DNA of 64,000 nt from Panicum virgatum (Eukaryota; Streptophyta; Magnoliopsida; Poales; Poaceae), in the NCBI RefSeq assembly GCF_016808335.1, contig NC_053142.1, positions 2,741,802-2,805,801 of the forward strand, given 5' to 3'. The position numbers and the translations under genes are program-made. Under the pieces are notes generated by a model. The model was given only the letters and a program-made list of their open reading frames with translations. It was not told the origin of the DNA and did not search any database. Shown one piece after another: positions 21,513 through 32,777 of this stretch. Position 1 is the stretch's first letter, and each line of letters opens with the position of its first letter.

Positions 21513-22536
21513 TGTTGACACGAGATGATCACACACCAAGCCCAGGAGCCCCGTACGCCAAGCCCGGACTGCACTAGATTTGAACCAAGGCGTGCCAGTC
21601 AATTTCACCTGTAAATTGACAAGGAAACAGCAAACTGTCAAATTCAAGAGTGTATCGGCTAGATTTCCGAAACACTCTTATGCGGGGTATCGGCAAGGCC
21701 CGGCCAATACAAAAGACGACAAAAGATCGGGTATGATGATCGTATAATAAAAGCGATCTACAAGGGATTGGCAATGAGCTGCCGATGCCAATAAGCAACT
21801 AGACGGCTAGATCTAAAGCCAATGCGTGTCGGGTAACAGTGTTCAAACCCATGAATATATGGATCTGGACAAAGCTAAGCTTGTGATTCAATCTAATCGG
21901 CTTTACAAGGTTTATCGTGATAAACAAGGAGCTTATAGCCGATTAAACAGATCACTAAGCCGGGTGGTTTGTGAATGAATCTAAACAAGAAAACAGCGAT
22001 GTGCCCGAGATCAAAGCTTAGATAAATTCGATAAATTTTGAATAGATCTGAACGAAGCCACAGCGATGTGCCCAGAAGCTAAAGCTCAGATTTACTCGGT
22101 AAACGAAGACTTACCAGCAAATCAAGTCGCTCGAATGTGAAGCGTCCTTGATCAGCTTGAAAGAACTCGCGAAAAGAAAAGGATGGTGAAGCCGCCGACG
22201 AGAAAGTAAATTGCAAGTAGAGTAAATTTTGTTTGTTGGATGTGTATTAATCTTTACAATAGTCGGGGGGTTCATATTTATACCACACGCTAATACAATC
22301 CTAGCCGATCACGGCAAAGCACGATTTTATCTTAAGGAATAAAAAAATTATTCTAAAAATAAGATAACTCTTGCCAAACTGAAGCCAAAATATCTGGTCA
22401 ACTTCCCCCTCTTCGGTCAGCAAGATCTTTGACCGTGGCACACGATCACCTCTACAAATCCACCGATTGTACAATGCAGAACCTTTTCTCCTCCACAACA
22501 TGCCTCCTTGACACGTGCCAAAATTTGGTGTCAACA
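21513..22536 (-). repeat. 5' LTR of element B
   Basis: 1,024 bp. On the plus strand it runs from tgttgacacgag to ggtgtcaaca. TATA box (minus strand tataaatatga) at 22272-22282. It pairs with the LTR at 12928-13953. Confidence 0.92.
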
Positions 22537-22541
22537 AAACG

Positions 22542-23740
22542 TCAACAGATTCATCATGCAGTGTGGGGAAGCAGCTCAGAACGACGCATTGAAGGTGCGT
22601 CTGTTCTCTATGTCTCTTTCTGGATCATCCTTTACATGGTTCATGACGTTGTCGACCAACTGCATAATATTCTGGGCCGATCTGGAGAAGCAGTTCCACC
22701 AGTTCTTCTACTTTGGTATAGAAGAGATGAAGCTTACTGATTTGACCCACTTGAGACAAAGGAATGATGAATCGGTCGCCGCCTTCATTCAGAGGTTCAG
22801 AGATGTTAAGAACCGGTGCTTTAGTCTGGTTCTGTCTGATCAGCAGCTTGCAGAGGTTGCTTTCCAAGGACTCTTGCCGCACATCAAGGAGAAGTACGCC
22901 TCTCAAGAGTTCTACAGCATCAGTCAGATGGCTCACAAGATGACAGGAGAGGTCAAACCATATGAGTAGAAAAGGAGCAACTTTCAGAAAAAGGTTAATT
23001 TTGTTGACTGCTTAGATACCTCTGATTCAGATGATGACCAGATGGTGGGATCAGCTGAATGGGTTCAGAACAACAAGAAGCCGATCTCATGTCCGTTTGG
23101 CAACAAAGAACCCGAGAAATATGGGTTTGATATTACCAAGGCTAACAAGATCTTCGACCTGTTGCTGTCAGAGGGACAGATTAAACTGAAGCCGTATCAC
23201 AAGATCCTGACAGATCAAGAGTTGACAAATATCAAGTACTGCAAGTGGCACAATACGACATCTCATGATACAAATGAGTGCAAAGTGTTTCGTCAGCAGA
23301 TACAATCGGCTATAGAGCAGGGTAGGCTCAAGTTTGAGACACCCAAAAAGCCGATGAAGATTGATGGGCACCCGTTTTCTGCTAACATGGTAGATGTTGG
23401 AGGAAAAAGGAACACGTTGCAGACAAAGGTGCTCACATCACAATCGGCCAAGGAGTCTGGAGCTGTTGATCCTAAAGCTCAAATAATAGCCGATGAAGCC
23501 AAGGGTAAGGAGCCGCAACAGAAAGAGGAACCTGCGGCACCAAAAAAGAAGGCCATGTCTCAGATGTTGCTGAATAAATTCCAACGTGATCAAGAAAGAC
23601 GACAGTACAGAGAGGAGTCCGCGCGACGTCATGAGGGGCACTGGAGGTGTCCTTTCTTTGTGTACTGTTGGGAGGAAGGCTTGACTCTGCCGACAGTGGA
23701 CAACTATCTTGAGTGCAATGGTTTCTACCGTGAAGATTGA
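22542..23740 (+). pseudogene. element A gag, C-terminal part
   Basis: Resumes directly after the target duplication of B. The capsid portion includes NRFIMQCGEAAQ, LFSMSLSGSSFTWF, LRQRNDESVAAFIQRF and FQGLLPHIKEKYASQ. One TAG (22967-22969) replaces the Gln of a PYEQKRSNFQKK block; otherwise the frame is open to TGA at 23738-23740. The basic C-terminal part contains a KYCKWHN and H-D-x-x-E-C pattern (SHDTNECKVF) and WRCPFFVYCWEEGL. No classic CCHC knuckle is seen. With a single nonsense change in 400 codons this half is better kept than the B copy. Confidence 0.9.
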
Positions 23741-24822
23741 TCGCACAAGAAGCCACGTTTCAACCAGAGGCCTCGAGGGCCGGTCATCAGAGAAAGGGGC
23801 GATGATAGATGCATCCCTGTACATGATCGGCTGGGGGGTAGGACCGTGCTGCGTGATCCTGCAGGAGGAAGGATTTCTGCCGATGTGCGGGTTGAACGGA
23901 CTGCTGATGCCCGGGTTTCAGATGAGTACCCACATTGCAGGGATCAAGAAAGAGAGCCTGTTCATGATAATATTGATCGGCATCGTTGGTGTCCAGCGGG
24001 TTTGTCCAGATCGCAGAAGAGGCGAGTTCAGAGGCGCTGGAAGAAGAGAGAAAGGAGGCTCCCAGGAGAGGGGTCAGGTCAGAGGTTTGGCGTGTTAAGC
24101 CAGGGGCCGATGATGGGCAGCAATCAGGGTCATCAGCTGCACCTATTAATATGGTCTTCATGTTGCCCAGTGAGTTCATGGCTCCAGATAATGATGATGA
24201 GAAGCAAGATTTGGAAGAAGCCTTGGCTCAACTAAATTTGGAACCTGTACCGGCTACTTTTGAAAAGCCGGAGGATGAAAAATGTAAACATCTCAAAGCT
24301 TTATTTTTGAAGGGTTTTGTCGATGGCAAACTTGTGACAAAGATGTTAGTAGATGGAGGAGCAGCGGTAAACATAATGCCGTATGCCATGTTGCGTAAAC
24401 TTGGAAAAGGTAACGAAGATCTGACCAAGACAGATATGATGCTCAAAGACTTTGAAGGAGTGGTGTCTCCGGCAGTTGGAGCATTATGTGTTGATCTGAC
24501 CATCGGCAGTAAGACTCTTCCCACTACTTTCTTTGTTATTAATGGGAAGGGTTCGTATAGTTTGCTGTTGGGGAGAGATTGGATTCATGCCAATTGTTGC
24601 ATACCGTCTACTATGCATCAATGCCTTATACAATGGATCGGCGATATCGTTGAGGTCGTTACTACCGATTCCTCGTTCAGTATTGCATCGGCAGAAGCCT
24701 GTGAAGATAGCTATGAGAGAGTAAGATGTTTTTCTGGTCAAGCATGGGAAACGGAGTTTTTGAAGATTTCTGATTATGAGATGTCATCAAGCCAAATAGC
24801 TGGACCTACGGATGAGTCTTGA
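23741..24822 (+). pseudogene. linker and aspartic protease of element A
   Basis: After the gag stop the same frame reads an Arg-rich linker (RDPAGGRISADVRVE, DEYPHCRDQ) to about 24030. There a small deletion shifts the frame, and the open stretch to 24822 continues. It contains the retropepsin signature KMLVDGGAAVNIMPY (catalytic Asp in V-D-G-G), the flap region and LLLGRDWIHANCC, the typical C-terminal protease motif. The domain ends SSSQIAGPTDES. No reverse transcriptase follows. The protease core itself has no internal stop. Confidence 0.88.
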
Positions 24823-25100
24823 GTAACGTTGTAAAAGCTGATGATTTGAGCATCGGTTAAGTTTGGTATAGCCGACATGATAGATGTCGCCTTTAGAGCA
24901 AAAAATGTAAAAGAAAGCCAATAGTGTTTTGATAAGATTGGCTACTGATGGCTGATATAGTTTTGTATCGACCTTAGGGCAATAAAATCCAAATAATACA
25001 AAAGGAAAAGATGTATTTGTTGAAGACAGAGGTTGTGGATTAACATTGTTTGCAATACATCAGTTGAAGTTTTTCCACCACAACAAGGACAAGTAGCGTT
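24823..25100. other. short spacer replacing the polymerase region in element A
   Basis: 278 bp with no coding signal. Blocks such as gtcgcctttagagcaaaaaa and cgaccttagggcaataaa resemble sequence downstream of integrase in element B, suggesting a deletion from just after protease to just after integrase. Confidence 0.55.
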
Positions 25101-28100
25101 TTACAATGATCTAAGAGCATTCTGGATCACAGAGATCGCACGCAGGAGAATGTCATCAGCATCTTGAATCTCCTTGTTGTCAGCTTCGGCAGAACCTGGT
25201 ATTGGCTTAATACATTTGTGGAGTTGGTAGGTCTGGCGAGCTTGTTTTTGTTTCTCCGCCCCAAGTTGCTAGAGAGCTGATGGAAGTTGAGATAGTCTGT
25301 TGTCCACATCGGCAATTTCTTGGTTCACTTGCTCCAGTTCTTTGATGAGGCGCTCTCATTTGATTTCCAAGTCTCATTTGGAATGTTCCATGTCTGCCTT
25401 GGACTGAGTGAAGGAGGCAATCTTTCCGCTAGTTGTTTCCACAAGATTTTTCATGTCATCTCTCTGTTTGATCGCTTGCTCTTGGTGGAGCCGATCAGAT
25501 AAGCGTTTCTAAGCTTTGAGGACTGAAAACTAGTGGCTCTCGATATAAGCTGTAGGGTGCAGTGCTTCCTTAAGAGATTCAGGAAGAATACCTTAAGAGA
25601 TTCGGGAAGAATACTTTTCGGAGACTTCAATATGGTGCGAATCAGTTTAGTATCTTGAACCAGTTGACCAATATCTTGGTTCAGGAATTGCAGAATTTCC
25701 TGAAGCTTGGCCTTGGCCTCTTCTAATAATGGAGCCAATTCTGCTGATAATATGGCCTCGTTTTCTGCACTAATTGTTCAAAGCTGGAAGGAGAATAGAC
25801 TATTGTCTGGACTGTCCTGCGCTTGATAAAGAAAAGGCGAATGCTAATCAGATGTTGCCTTTTTGGTTTCTGAAAGGGTGAAGGAATACTTTACTTGTCT
25901 CAGAAGGACTTCATCAGTAGCTGGTGTAGAGGAGGATGCAAGTAGCAATGCTGGGACACCAGAATCAGGGAAAGCATCTTGTGGGATGACTGATGGTTCT
26001 TGCATGATGATTGATGTTTGGTGGACAATAAAGTTGAATCAGATATAAGATTGGATCAAAGAGAGGAAGTGATTGTGTTACCTGAGCCGGTGAAGGGATT
26101 GTTCTGGCCTCTTTGGAGGGCAGGCATTGGATCTGGTTTTGAAGATGCAAATATCAGACAAATGTCAAAGAATGGTAAATGGGCAAGTAAATTACCTGAA
26201 CTGTTGGAGATGTTTGGGAAGTGATCTCCTGGATGTCCCCTTCGTTAATGTCTTCGGCAGCTACGTTTTAAAATGCAAGATGATGTGATCAGTAAGGTGT
26301 ACATTATAATTAGGAAGGAGAGCGAAAAATTGTCTATTACCTTCCGATGGGGAAGAAGCAGCATCTTGTGGAGCATCGGCATCTGGTGCCGATGTAATGA
26401 TCAAAGCATGGCCAGAAGAGCCTTGAGTCCTTTGGGCTGTTCTCTTAGTGTTGGTTATCTTGCATTTTCTGCCAGCAGCGACATCAGCAAGGGTTAGTGC
26501 ATCATAGCCGATAAGAGGGTAATTTGTTGGTGGAGAGTATTTGATCGGCTGTCCACTTCTGCTGATTGTTGGGGGTGAAGTACCATTGACCTGTTAAGAG
26601 TATTTATTAGAATACAGAGAAGTGGTACAAGATGAGAAATGCAACAAAAGAAAATTTTTGTATGTACCTTGTCATCAGTGCCTTGATAGTTTTCGTCCAA
26701 GGCGATGCAGTAGATCTTTAATGATCTGCAGAAAAGGTGTACTTGCCATTCTGACCACCATTGTGTGAAGGGTATGGTAGTAAGTGGTGCTGCTTGCCAA
26801 TCGGCTAGATGTGTCATGTCAATGACAGGTTCTAGATTTTTCAGCCGATTGTATGCAAGAGAATTGCCGATTGGGTTCCTCGCCCATACTCTATCGGCGA
26901 AGTAAGGAAAAGGTGGTACTTGGACGAATCCTACATGTCTGGCTACTACTGATGGATAGCAGAATTCATAGCCAATAGCACTTTTTCCAGAAGTGAAATT
27001 GGCAGGCAGGATTCTTGGAGATATGGCCTCTCTCATAATATTTGTGGCTTCTTCGTCATCTCTCCAGTAATCGAGATTGAACTTGAAGGGGTTCTCGTAT
27101 TCCTTGTTATCATCAAGGTATGCGAACCAGATGGTGGAATTTTCGGTAAAGCCTTTGTAGAAGCATTTAAAGAAGTCAGTTTTGCCAAAGACATTGGGGT
27201 CATTGGCAATCATGATAGCTGCTTCGCCGAAGGAGGTGCAACGACAAGTTATTGGGTCTTCTTCCTCGTCAAATTCTTCTGATAGGAAAGACATTTCTGA
27301 CAGTTTGATTCCCATGGTTTTATGCATATACATGTTCAACCATAACTGAATAAACCACCAGGGACCTCCTAGATTGGAGATTGGTTGATCGGCCCTGAGT
27401 TTGGCCAATACTTGGTGAAGCAGATGGTAAACTGATCCGAGAAGATGTTTGCCGAGGGGTACTGGGTTTCCACTAGCCAGAGTTTCAGCCATCTTCAGGG
27501 TATTGTTCGTTGGGCCTACTGTTTTGCCACAGAAGATAAATTTCTCTAGCCACATGTTGAGGAAAGCAGTGTGTTCCCTGAGTGATACGGAACCAGTTTT
27601 CATGTTCTTGGTAACATATCCTCTCCATCCACCGATGGTCCTAGTCTCTATTTTAAATGAAGCCTTGTCCAAAAAATCAAAGGACTGATCAGGGGCAGTG
27701 ATATTTAGGCTGGTCAACATTATAACATCTAGCAGGGTTGGGGTCATCGGACCATGGCCGAACAAGAAAGCGTTGATAGCGTCCGACCAAAAGAAAGAAA
27801 CCGATATGTGCATCGGCTCGTTCCTGACCATTTCAGACAGAGATAGATTGAGGCATTGGCTAATGTCATACTGCTCCCAAGTGGCTCGATAGCTGCCTGC
27901 TACTCTGCGGAACCAATTTCTCCATCCTGGAGTGGCGCTCGGCCAAGATCTAAAGGCAATGGACCAATCTGAGGTCATATTTGAGGCTTTGAGGGGGATT
28001 CTGCCGGTTTCTAGATTGATTATGCTGGTCAGATCTGGATTACTCATCGGATCTAAGCAAATCATGTTGGGCTGATCGGAGAGAGGGAAGATGATTGAGC

Positions 28101-28228
28101 TCCTAAGGGCCTAGAAATAATGGAGAAAAAAAGAAATCAAGAACAGTCGCAAATTGCAGATTAGAATAGCGGCGCAGAAGGGAGATAGGGAGTCACTGTA
28201 CCTGGGGAATCTCAGAGATGGAAGCCAT
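25101..28228 (-). CDS. spliced antisense gene for a plant mobile domain (PMD) protein, element A
   Basis: Exon 1 28228-28202 (MASISEIPQ), exon 2 28110-26668, exon 3 26590-26341, exon 4 26260-26196, exon 5 26132-26082; all junctions are GT-AG and keep phase. Exon 2 is a 481-codon open stretch with the aminotransferase-like/PMD pattern: FFWSDAINAFLFGHG, MTPTLLDVIMLTSLNI, IGGWRGYVTKNM, then PWWFIQLWLNMYMHK. Beyond exon 5 the phase is not resolved. The C-terminal part (25998-25101) is readable in pieces as acidic and then coiled-coil sequence (LQEILQFLNQDIGQL; QARQTYQLHKCI), with an in-frame TAG near 25270 and a final TAA at 25101-25103. PMD proteins include MAIN/MAIL, which act in silencing and genome stability, and also occur in transposons. 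Its role here is unknown. Confidence 0.8.
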
Positions 28229-28375
28229 TGGCAGAACCTTGGAGAAGCTTTCGACATTTGAAAAAGACGCGGCTAGAAATCCAGAGGCGGCGGAACAGAT
28301 GAGTTCTTGAGCAGGGAGGAAGATGGCTCGGATGTAGAAGCTGTGAAGAAGAAAGGGGGAAGAGTATGCTTACGT

Positions 28376-28384
28376 ACTTATAAG
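28376..28384 (-). promoter_or_regulatory. TATA box of the antisense PMD gene
   Basis: The minus strand reads ccttataagtac, about 150 bp upstream of the exon 1 ATG at 28228. This supports independent antisense transcription inside element A. Confidence 0.6.
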
Positions 28385-28689
28385 GTGACCCCACCCCAGG
28401 ATGGAGATTCCGGATTGGTGAGCCGTTTACACTGGATACGAGGATCGGCATGGAGCGCTTTTTAGGCAACCGTTTGAAGGAAATAATTATGATTGAAGGG
28501 ATAATTTCGGAGTAAAAGGATAATTCACTCCATATCAGGTGGCAGATAGCGACAGGCTCGTTTGAATTGAGCCTTATCACCTCCTCGTATGCTCATCATA
28601 CAGGACCCACGCACATATAAAACACGTGGGCTATTCTAAGGACTACCAAGAATGCTTACCTTGGTTACCTTATGTAAGGATCACCGGGG
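28385..28689. other. upstream region of the PMD gene and remaining 3' end of element A
   Basis: No LTR or clear polypurine tract was found. A 15-bp block aatttcggagtaaaa (about 28503-28517) matches sequence beside the B polypurine tract but lies in the opposite orientation relative to its element. The transition to the next repeat is near 28690. Confidence 0.4.
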
Positions 28690-30010
28690 TGTCCGACCCT
28701 AGAGGGGGAGGGGGTGAATAGGGTCACTAATCGCTTTTTAACCTAGGGCTTAAACTACTTGCATAAGATAAACCTAACACGTCCTACACATGCTAGTTAT
28801 GACTAAGGTTTATCTATGTTATTCTCTACTTACCCCTAAAAGACTTTGCAACCTAGCTAATCCTAATCAAACTAACTAGGAAAGTAAAGGTATGCAAGGT
28901 AGAGTAAACGCGGAAACGTAATGCGGTAAGTAAAGAGGTAAGTGCAAAAGGGATGCAAACTCCCGAGTAGACACAGTCATGTAACGTGGTTCGGCATAAA
29001 CGCCTACGTCCACGGGACACCGAGGCTCTTCCGATCACCGTCTTGCACAACGCCACCAATGGCGATGCCGGCAAGCAAAGGCAAGTGCCCACAAGACACC
29101 GAGTCTCGTGCACCGCCACCGTCTCTCTCGGTCACCCGGCCGAAATCCACTACGGAGCTTCTCCACCAAGGAAGGGGCCTCCTCTTCCCCCGCACAAAGT
29201 GTCATTGCCACTCCACACCAAGACGGAGGGTCACACGACGGATCACAAGTTGCTTGCCGCAGCAAGGCTTCTCTCAAGGGAGCTCTCGCAAGAACTAATC
29301 CCTATTACAAGCACTAAGCACTCTCACAAGTGTGCTTAAGCCTATATGATGTACAATGAAGCTCTATGGTGGTTGGAGATGTTCTTGGGTGTGTGTGGGA
29401 TGTCCAGCAACTCCAGCACACTTCAAATGGACGGGGTGAGGCGTATATATAGGCCACCAAGTCTTGTAGCCGTTGCTCCAACGGTCAGCTGTAAATCTGC
29501 GTATCACCGGAAGAACTGATGCCTCTGGCAGGGGTAGCGTCGGTTCTTCCGGTCACTCATAAACCGTAGTAGCCGTTGAACTCCTGACAGCTGACGCAGT
29601 GACCACCGGTTGAACCGATGCTTTGCACCGATGCTTCACCGGTTCAACCGGTGCTGAAGGAATCTTCTCCTGGACGCTGACGTCATTACACCGGTGGTAT
29701 GCACCGATGCACCGTCGGTTGAACCGGTGCTGAAGAAACTTCTTCTGGGCACTTAACATCGTCTCTGGAACAAAGGACGGCCAATGCACCGATGCCCTTT
29801 CTTGGACCATCGGTTCAACCGGTGCCTAAAGGCTGACTTGGCTTCGATTCCATCCTGCACCAAACATCATGGCGTCGGTTCTTCCGACTACCACCGGATG
29901 CCTAGCTACGCCTATCTTCTCTATATCATCACTTGAACCTAAAAGCCTGAGAATGATCATCTTAACAATCATATTAGTCCAAGTGTTGTGTATGTCATCA
30001 ATCGCAAAAA
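28690..30010 (-). repeat. probable solo LTR (copia-like?), edges approximate
   Basis: Read on the minus strand, it has a repeat-rich upstream region (29540-29885), a TATA box ctatatatacgcc (29430-29442), a transcribed leader with a cctacgtccacg-type segment, and an end near ctattcaccccctcccc (about 28700), a feature I associate with grass copia-like LTRs. It interrupts the Tekay-type leader that resumes at about 30011. I could not define TG/CA ends or a target duplication, so classification is tentative. Confidence 0.4.
29540..29885. repeat. cluster of ACCGGTT palindromic motifs
   Basis: Near-palindromic 17-mers of the form CACCGGTTsAACCGGTG occur at 29604-29620 (one mismatch), 29637-29653 (perfect around the central base), about 29713-29729 and about 29808-29824, with related gtcggttcttccgg at both edges. 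They lie just upstream of the minus-strand TATA box, in what would be U3, and look like binding sites for a dimeric regulator. Confidence 0.75.
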
Positions 30011-30310
30011 CAATATATTGAAATATGGCATGAGAGGCCATTTTCGCTACACCTTAGCGTAGGTGCATCGTTAAAGAATAACAGTTGTGCACAAAAGTAA
30101 GGTTTAACAAAAAGTAAATGCTGAAAGTGCTGGAATAAAATAGATACATAGATGCCACCATGACTAATAAAACCTAGATAGGGCATACGAGCTATCTATC
30201 TTATTCCTTAGCACATCTAGCGTCAAATTTTCAAAACCGACAATTTTGCAAACTAAAAGTTAATTTTAAACTTAATTAAGCATGCAAGTAATCATCCCCA
30301 GTGCGTTTCG
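30011..30310 (-). other. Tekay-type leader remnant
   Basis: The minus strand contains ttaacgatgcacctacgcta, which matches taacgacgcacctacgttga in the leader of the element at 43111. It is therefore the start of an internal region lying next to the primer-binding site at 30311-30322. gag and pol are absent. Confidence 0.65.
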
Positions 30311-30322
30311 GCTCTGATACCA
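30311..30322 (-). other. primer-binding site, tRNA-iMet type
   Basis: The minus strand reads tggtatcagagc, an exact tRNA-iMet complement, two bases from the LTR edge at 30325. Confidence 0.88.
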
Positions 30323-31628
30323 GCTGTAACAGAACTGTCCAAATTAAACTGGCTTAAGTGCGCTAACTATCATCTTAATGGTTAATCAAATTACCACGCA
30401 CTTAAAACGGTGTAATCCAGTCATCTGTTGGGTTAAGGATCGAAAAACACTGGAAGTCTCGCACGAAGACGAGCACAGATGATTACAAGCAGACAACAAT
30501 TCTCAAATTTGACTTACAAGTAGAGCTTTACAAAATAAGTTTGAAACAAATTATTAGAGTTCAACATGCAGCAGAATTTAAATAGAAGTTTAGTTTAGAA
30601 AAACAATGTTAACTACGATGATGTGAGGATGTCACATTGAGCCCACCGATGTGATTCCTGGTTAGCTCCCACCAGCAGCAGTTACCTGAAAACAGGGTGA
30701 CAACAAACCCTGAGTATACTAATACTCAGCAAGACTTACCCGACTATGGTATATACTTAGCCGACTCCTAGTATGCAAGGCTTTTGGCTCTAGGTTTTAT
30801 TTTGCTGGAAAGCGACTAATAGTGGATCCTTACATTCAATATTTTAGCTCAAGTTTTAACGTAACCAGTATCAACTAGGTTTGCATACATATCAAGAGCA
30901 AGCATGATAAACATTAGTCTTTCCAGAGTATCATCATCATATCATCATCATTCCATTCTCATTCCAATTTTTTACTATGATGTGACAAAGAGATCAAGGC
31001 TCTCATAACCGCGAGTCACGGCGAATCGATCCAATTTAACCTTGCAAGGTGGACCTAACCAACACGGCACGTATATGCCCCGTCGGACTATACACACCAA
31101 CCCTTCACATATGCACACCGAATAGCCGAACTGCCCTACGACCCAGGACTGCTAGCCCCACCGATACCAACGAAGGGTCAGCCATGAGTTTCTATACTAG
31201 CTCCACTGGTGAAGACAGTATCAAGTCCGCCTACCGATGCGCATATGGTACTGAGCTTACCAGTTTCGACTACCTCCTACTTCCGGCATGTGGTTAGTAC
31301 TGTTCAATCCTCGATCAACACTGCCAACAACGGTACGGTCCTCAATCGACACAGACGGAGGCTTATTTTTCCATCCATTCCATATCCATAACCAACCTCA
31401 TCTCCGCCCGGTCTCAAATTCCTTCCTTTCTCTCACTAACCACTTTCAAGCAACTTTGTCGTAAGTAATAAGAACCTATAACTCGCGAGTGACAGGAATC
31501 ACTCGACTTCTACTGAATCCTGATTAAGCATGGCAGTAATAATGATTTACCCACTAGTATGGTAACTGAGGGAATCTATGGATCATGCATCTAGGGTTCC
31601 AATCAATTCCTAGAAACGTAAATGCACA

Positions 31629-31634
<6 letters not shown>

Positions 31635-31679
<45 letters not shown>
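31635..31679. repeat. (TA)n microsatellite
   Basis: About 45 bp of catacatacata followed by (ta)n within the LTR. The equivalent site at 50184-50476 is expanded to about 290 bp. Confidence 0.95.
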
Positions 31680-31680
<1 letters not shown>

Positions 31681-31706
31681 TGAAATTAAGGTTATGCTCC
31701 GGGACT

Positions 31707-31824
31707 GGCCTGGGATTAACACTAAGTCAGTGTTAGTAGAAATAAGGCCTGGGATTAACACTAAGTCAGTGTTAGTAGAAATAAGTCAGTGTCAGTGTTA
31801 GTAGAAATAAGGCCTGGGATTAAC
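31707..31824. repeat. 39-bp tandem duplication with inverted core
   Basis: The unit ggcctgggattaacacta... (31707-31745) is repeated at 31746-31784, then partly at 31785-31810 and 31811-31824. Each unit contains aacactaagtcagtgtt, an inverted repeat. The copy at 50512 has only one unit. Confidence 0.9.
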
Positions 31825-32763
31825 ATCTCGATAATAGATCTAGGATGAAGCAAACCCAAAGAAAAGAACGAAATTGAAATAGAGAACATGGTCGCTAAAC
31901 ATTCGGAATCACAAATAACTTCACCATGAATGATTGTACATCACAAGATCACAACCGGGGCCCTACCTTGATCTTGATGATCCTAGCTCCAGAACTCCGA
32001 CATGGTCTTCCTTGCAAGGTTCCCAAGTCGGCTAGGGAAGCCCCTAGACAACTAGCACGACCCTCGGCTCTCCGAGAGGTGTCCCTCTATCTTCTCTGCT
32101 CCTTGACATCGTCTCGCGAATTGATCTCTGCTTGATCCTCGGGCAGGGGTCTTTAAATAGCCCCAAGAAACCCTAGGTCAAATGGGAGGCCGAGAAGCCC
32201 TGGAAAATGCCTGGGCCGACCGGCCTAATGGGCCCAGGCTGGCCGGCCTGGCCCATTTCCTTGCCGCCTCGCGTCCTCCTTTCTCCCCAAGTTTTCTGGA
32301 GTCTTCTGGAGTTTATGCCTTTCACGATTGCACCCCGTGGGACGTCGTTATCTTCGAGATATCTTCGAGGAAAAGGATAGGATGGAAAATCCTTCATTAA
32401 ATCTCTCTTTGCTTTGCTTAGCCCCGAAGTATCTTGATCTTATCTTGTGGGCTTTGTCCTTTTGGCTTCATTGGAGGGTGGATGTGCATGAATGGGCCTC
32501 TAGTCTTCATGGCCTTTGGTCCTTTGTTCGGGCTTTGGCTTTCGTCTTTCTTCGTGTCATCACATGATCGTGGGCCTCGTCATTTCATGCTCCAAAATTG
32601 GTCAAAAACCTGCAAAAAACGAAGTACCTCCAAAATATATGTGCAAATGCGAAAACGACCAATAATCGGGCCGAGGTTAGGATGGTTAGTGGTTTTGATA
32701 TTAAATTCATGCCATTATCCAAGTTAAACAGGGGATAAAATGGATACTTAAGGAGCTCCAACA
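31825..32763 (-). repeat. 3' LTR of the non-autonomous Athila element, truncated
   Basis: Matches 41005-41921 closely but lacks the last ~480 bp. TATA (minus strand ctatttaaag) at 32151-32160. Paired GC boxes at 32214-32225 and 32237-32248. Confidence 0.88.
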
Positions 32764-32777
32764 TTCCCCCCATGCTT
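32764..32777 (-). other. polypurine tract of the Athila element
   Basis: The minus strand reads aagcatggggggaa directly before the 3' LTR. A second similar G-run (agcatgggggggagg, 33558-33572) lies 0.8 kb upstream. Confidence 0.75.

Larger units (their letters stand above)
12928..22536 (-). mobile_element. Tat-lineage element B, full length with both LTRs, nested in A
   Basis: 5' LTR 21513-22536, primer-binding site 21487-21505, gag 21474 down to 19051, protease deleted, RT and two RNase H domains 18536-16615, integrase 16593-15301, antisense accessory gene 14341-14958 on the plus strand, polypurine tract, and 3' LTR 12928-13953. Flanking bases acaca (12923-12927) and aaacg (22537-22541) are each one change from ACACG, so they are a decayed 5-bp target duplication. 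I count 18 differences over the first ~235 bp between its LTRs, so the insertion is not recent. Orientation is opposite to A. Confidence 0.9.
10537..28690 (+). mobile_element. Tat-lineage element A (gag-protease plus antisense PMD gene), interrupted by element B
   Basis: Element A comprises a 5' LTR (10537-11590), primer-binding site, gag part 1 (to 12927), the 9.6-kb insertion B (12928-22536), gag part 2 (22542-23740), protease (to 24822), and an antisense spliced plant-mobile-domain gene (25101-28228). There is no reverse transcriptase, RNase H or integrase. After the protease, the sequence joins material resembling what follows integrase in B, which implies an internal deletion of the polymerase block. 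No 3' LTR was found, so the right edge near 28690 is approximate. The 5' flanking five bases are cccga; no partner could be checked. Confidence 0.75.
30325..31824 (-). repeat. Tekay-type LTR, 3' part (interrupted)
   Basis: The plus strand begins tgtaacagaactg, the reverse complement of an LTR end, and runs to the junction with the Athila element at 31825. The rest (LTR start) is at 41922-42001. The total is about 1.6 kb, shorter than the 3.8-kb related LTR at 43111, so part was deleted at the left junction. 31364-31736 is nearly identical to 49918-50550. Confidence 0.8.

Noticed and set aside
28853..29339. Several overlapping ORFs around 29000
   Set aside because: They fall in the leader part of the probable LTR, are open on both strands, and have no domain signal.
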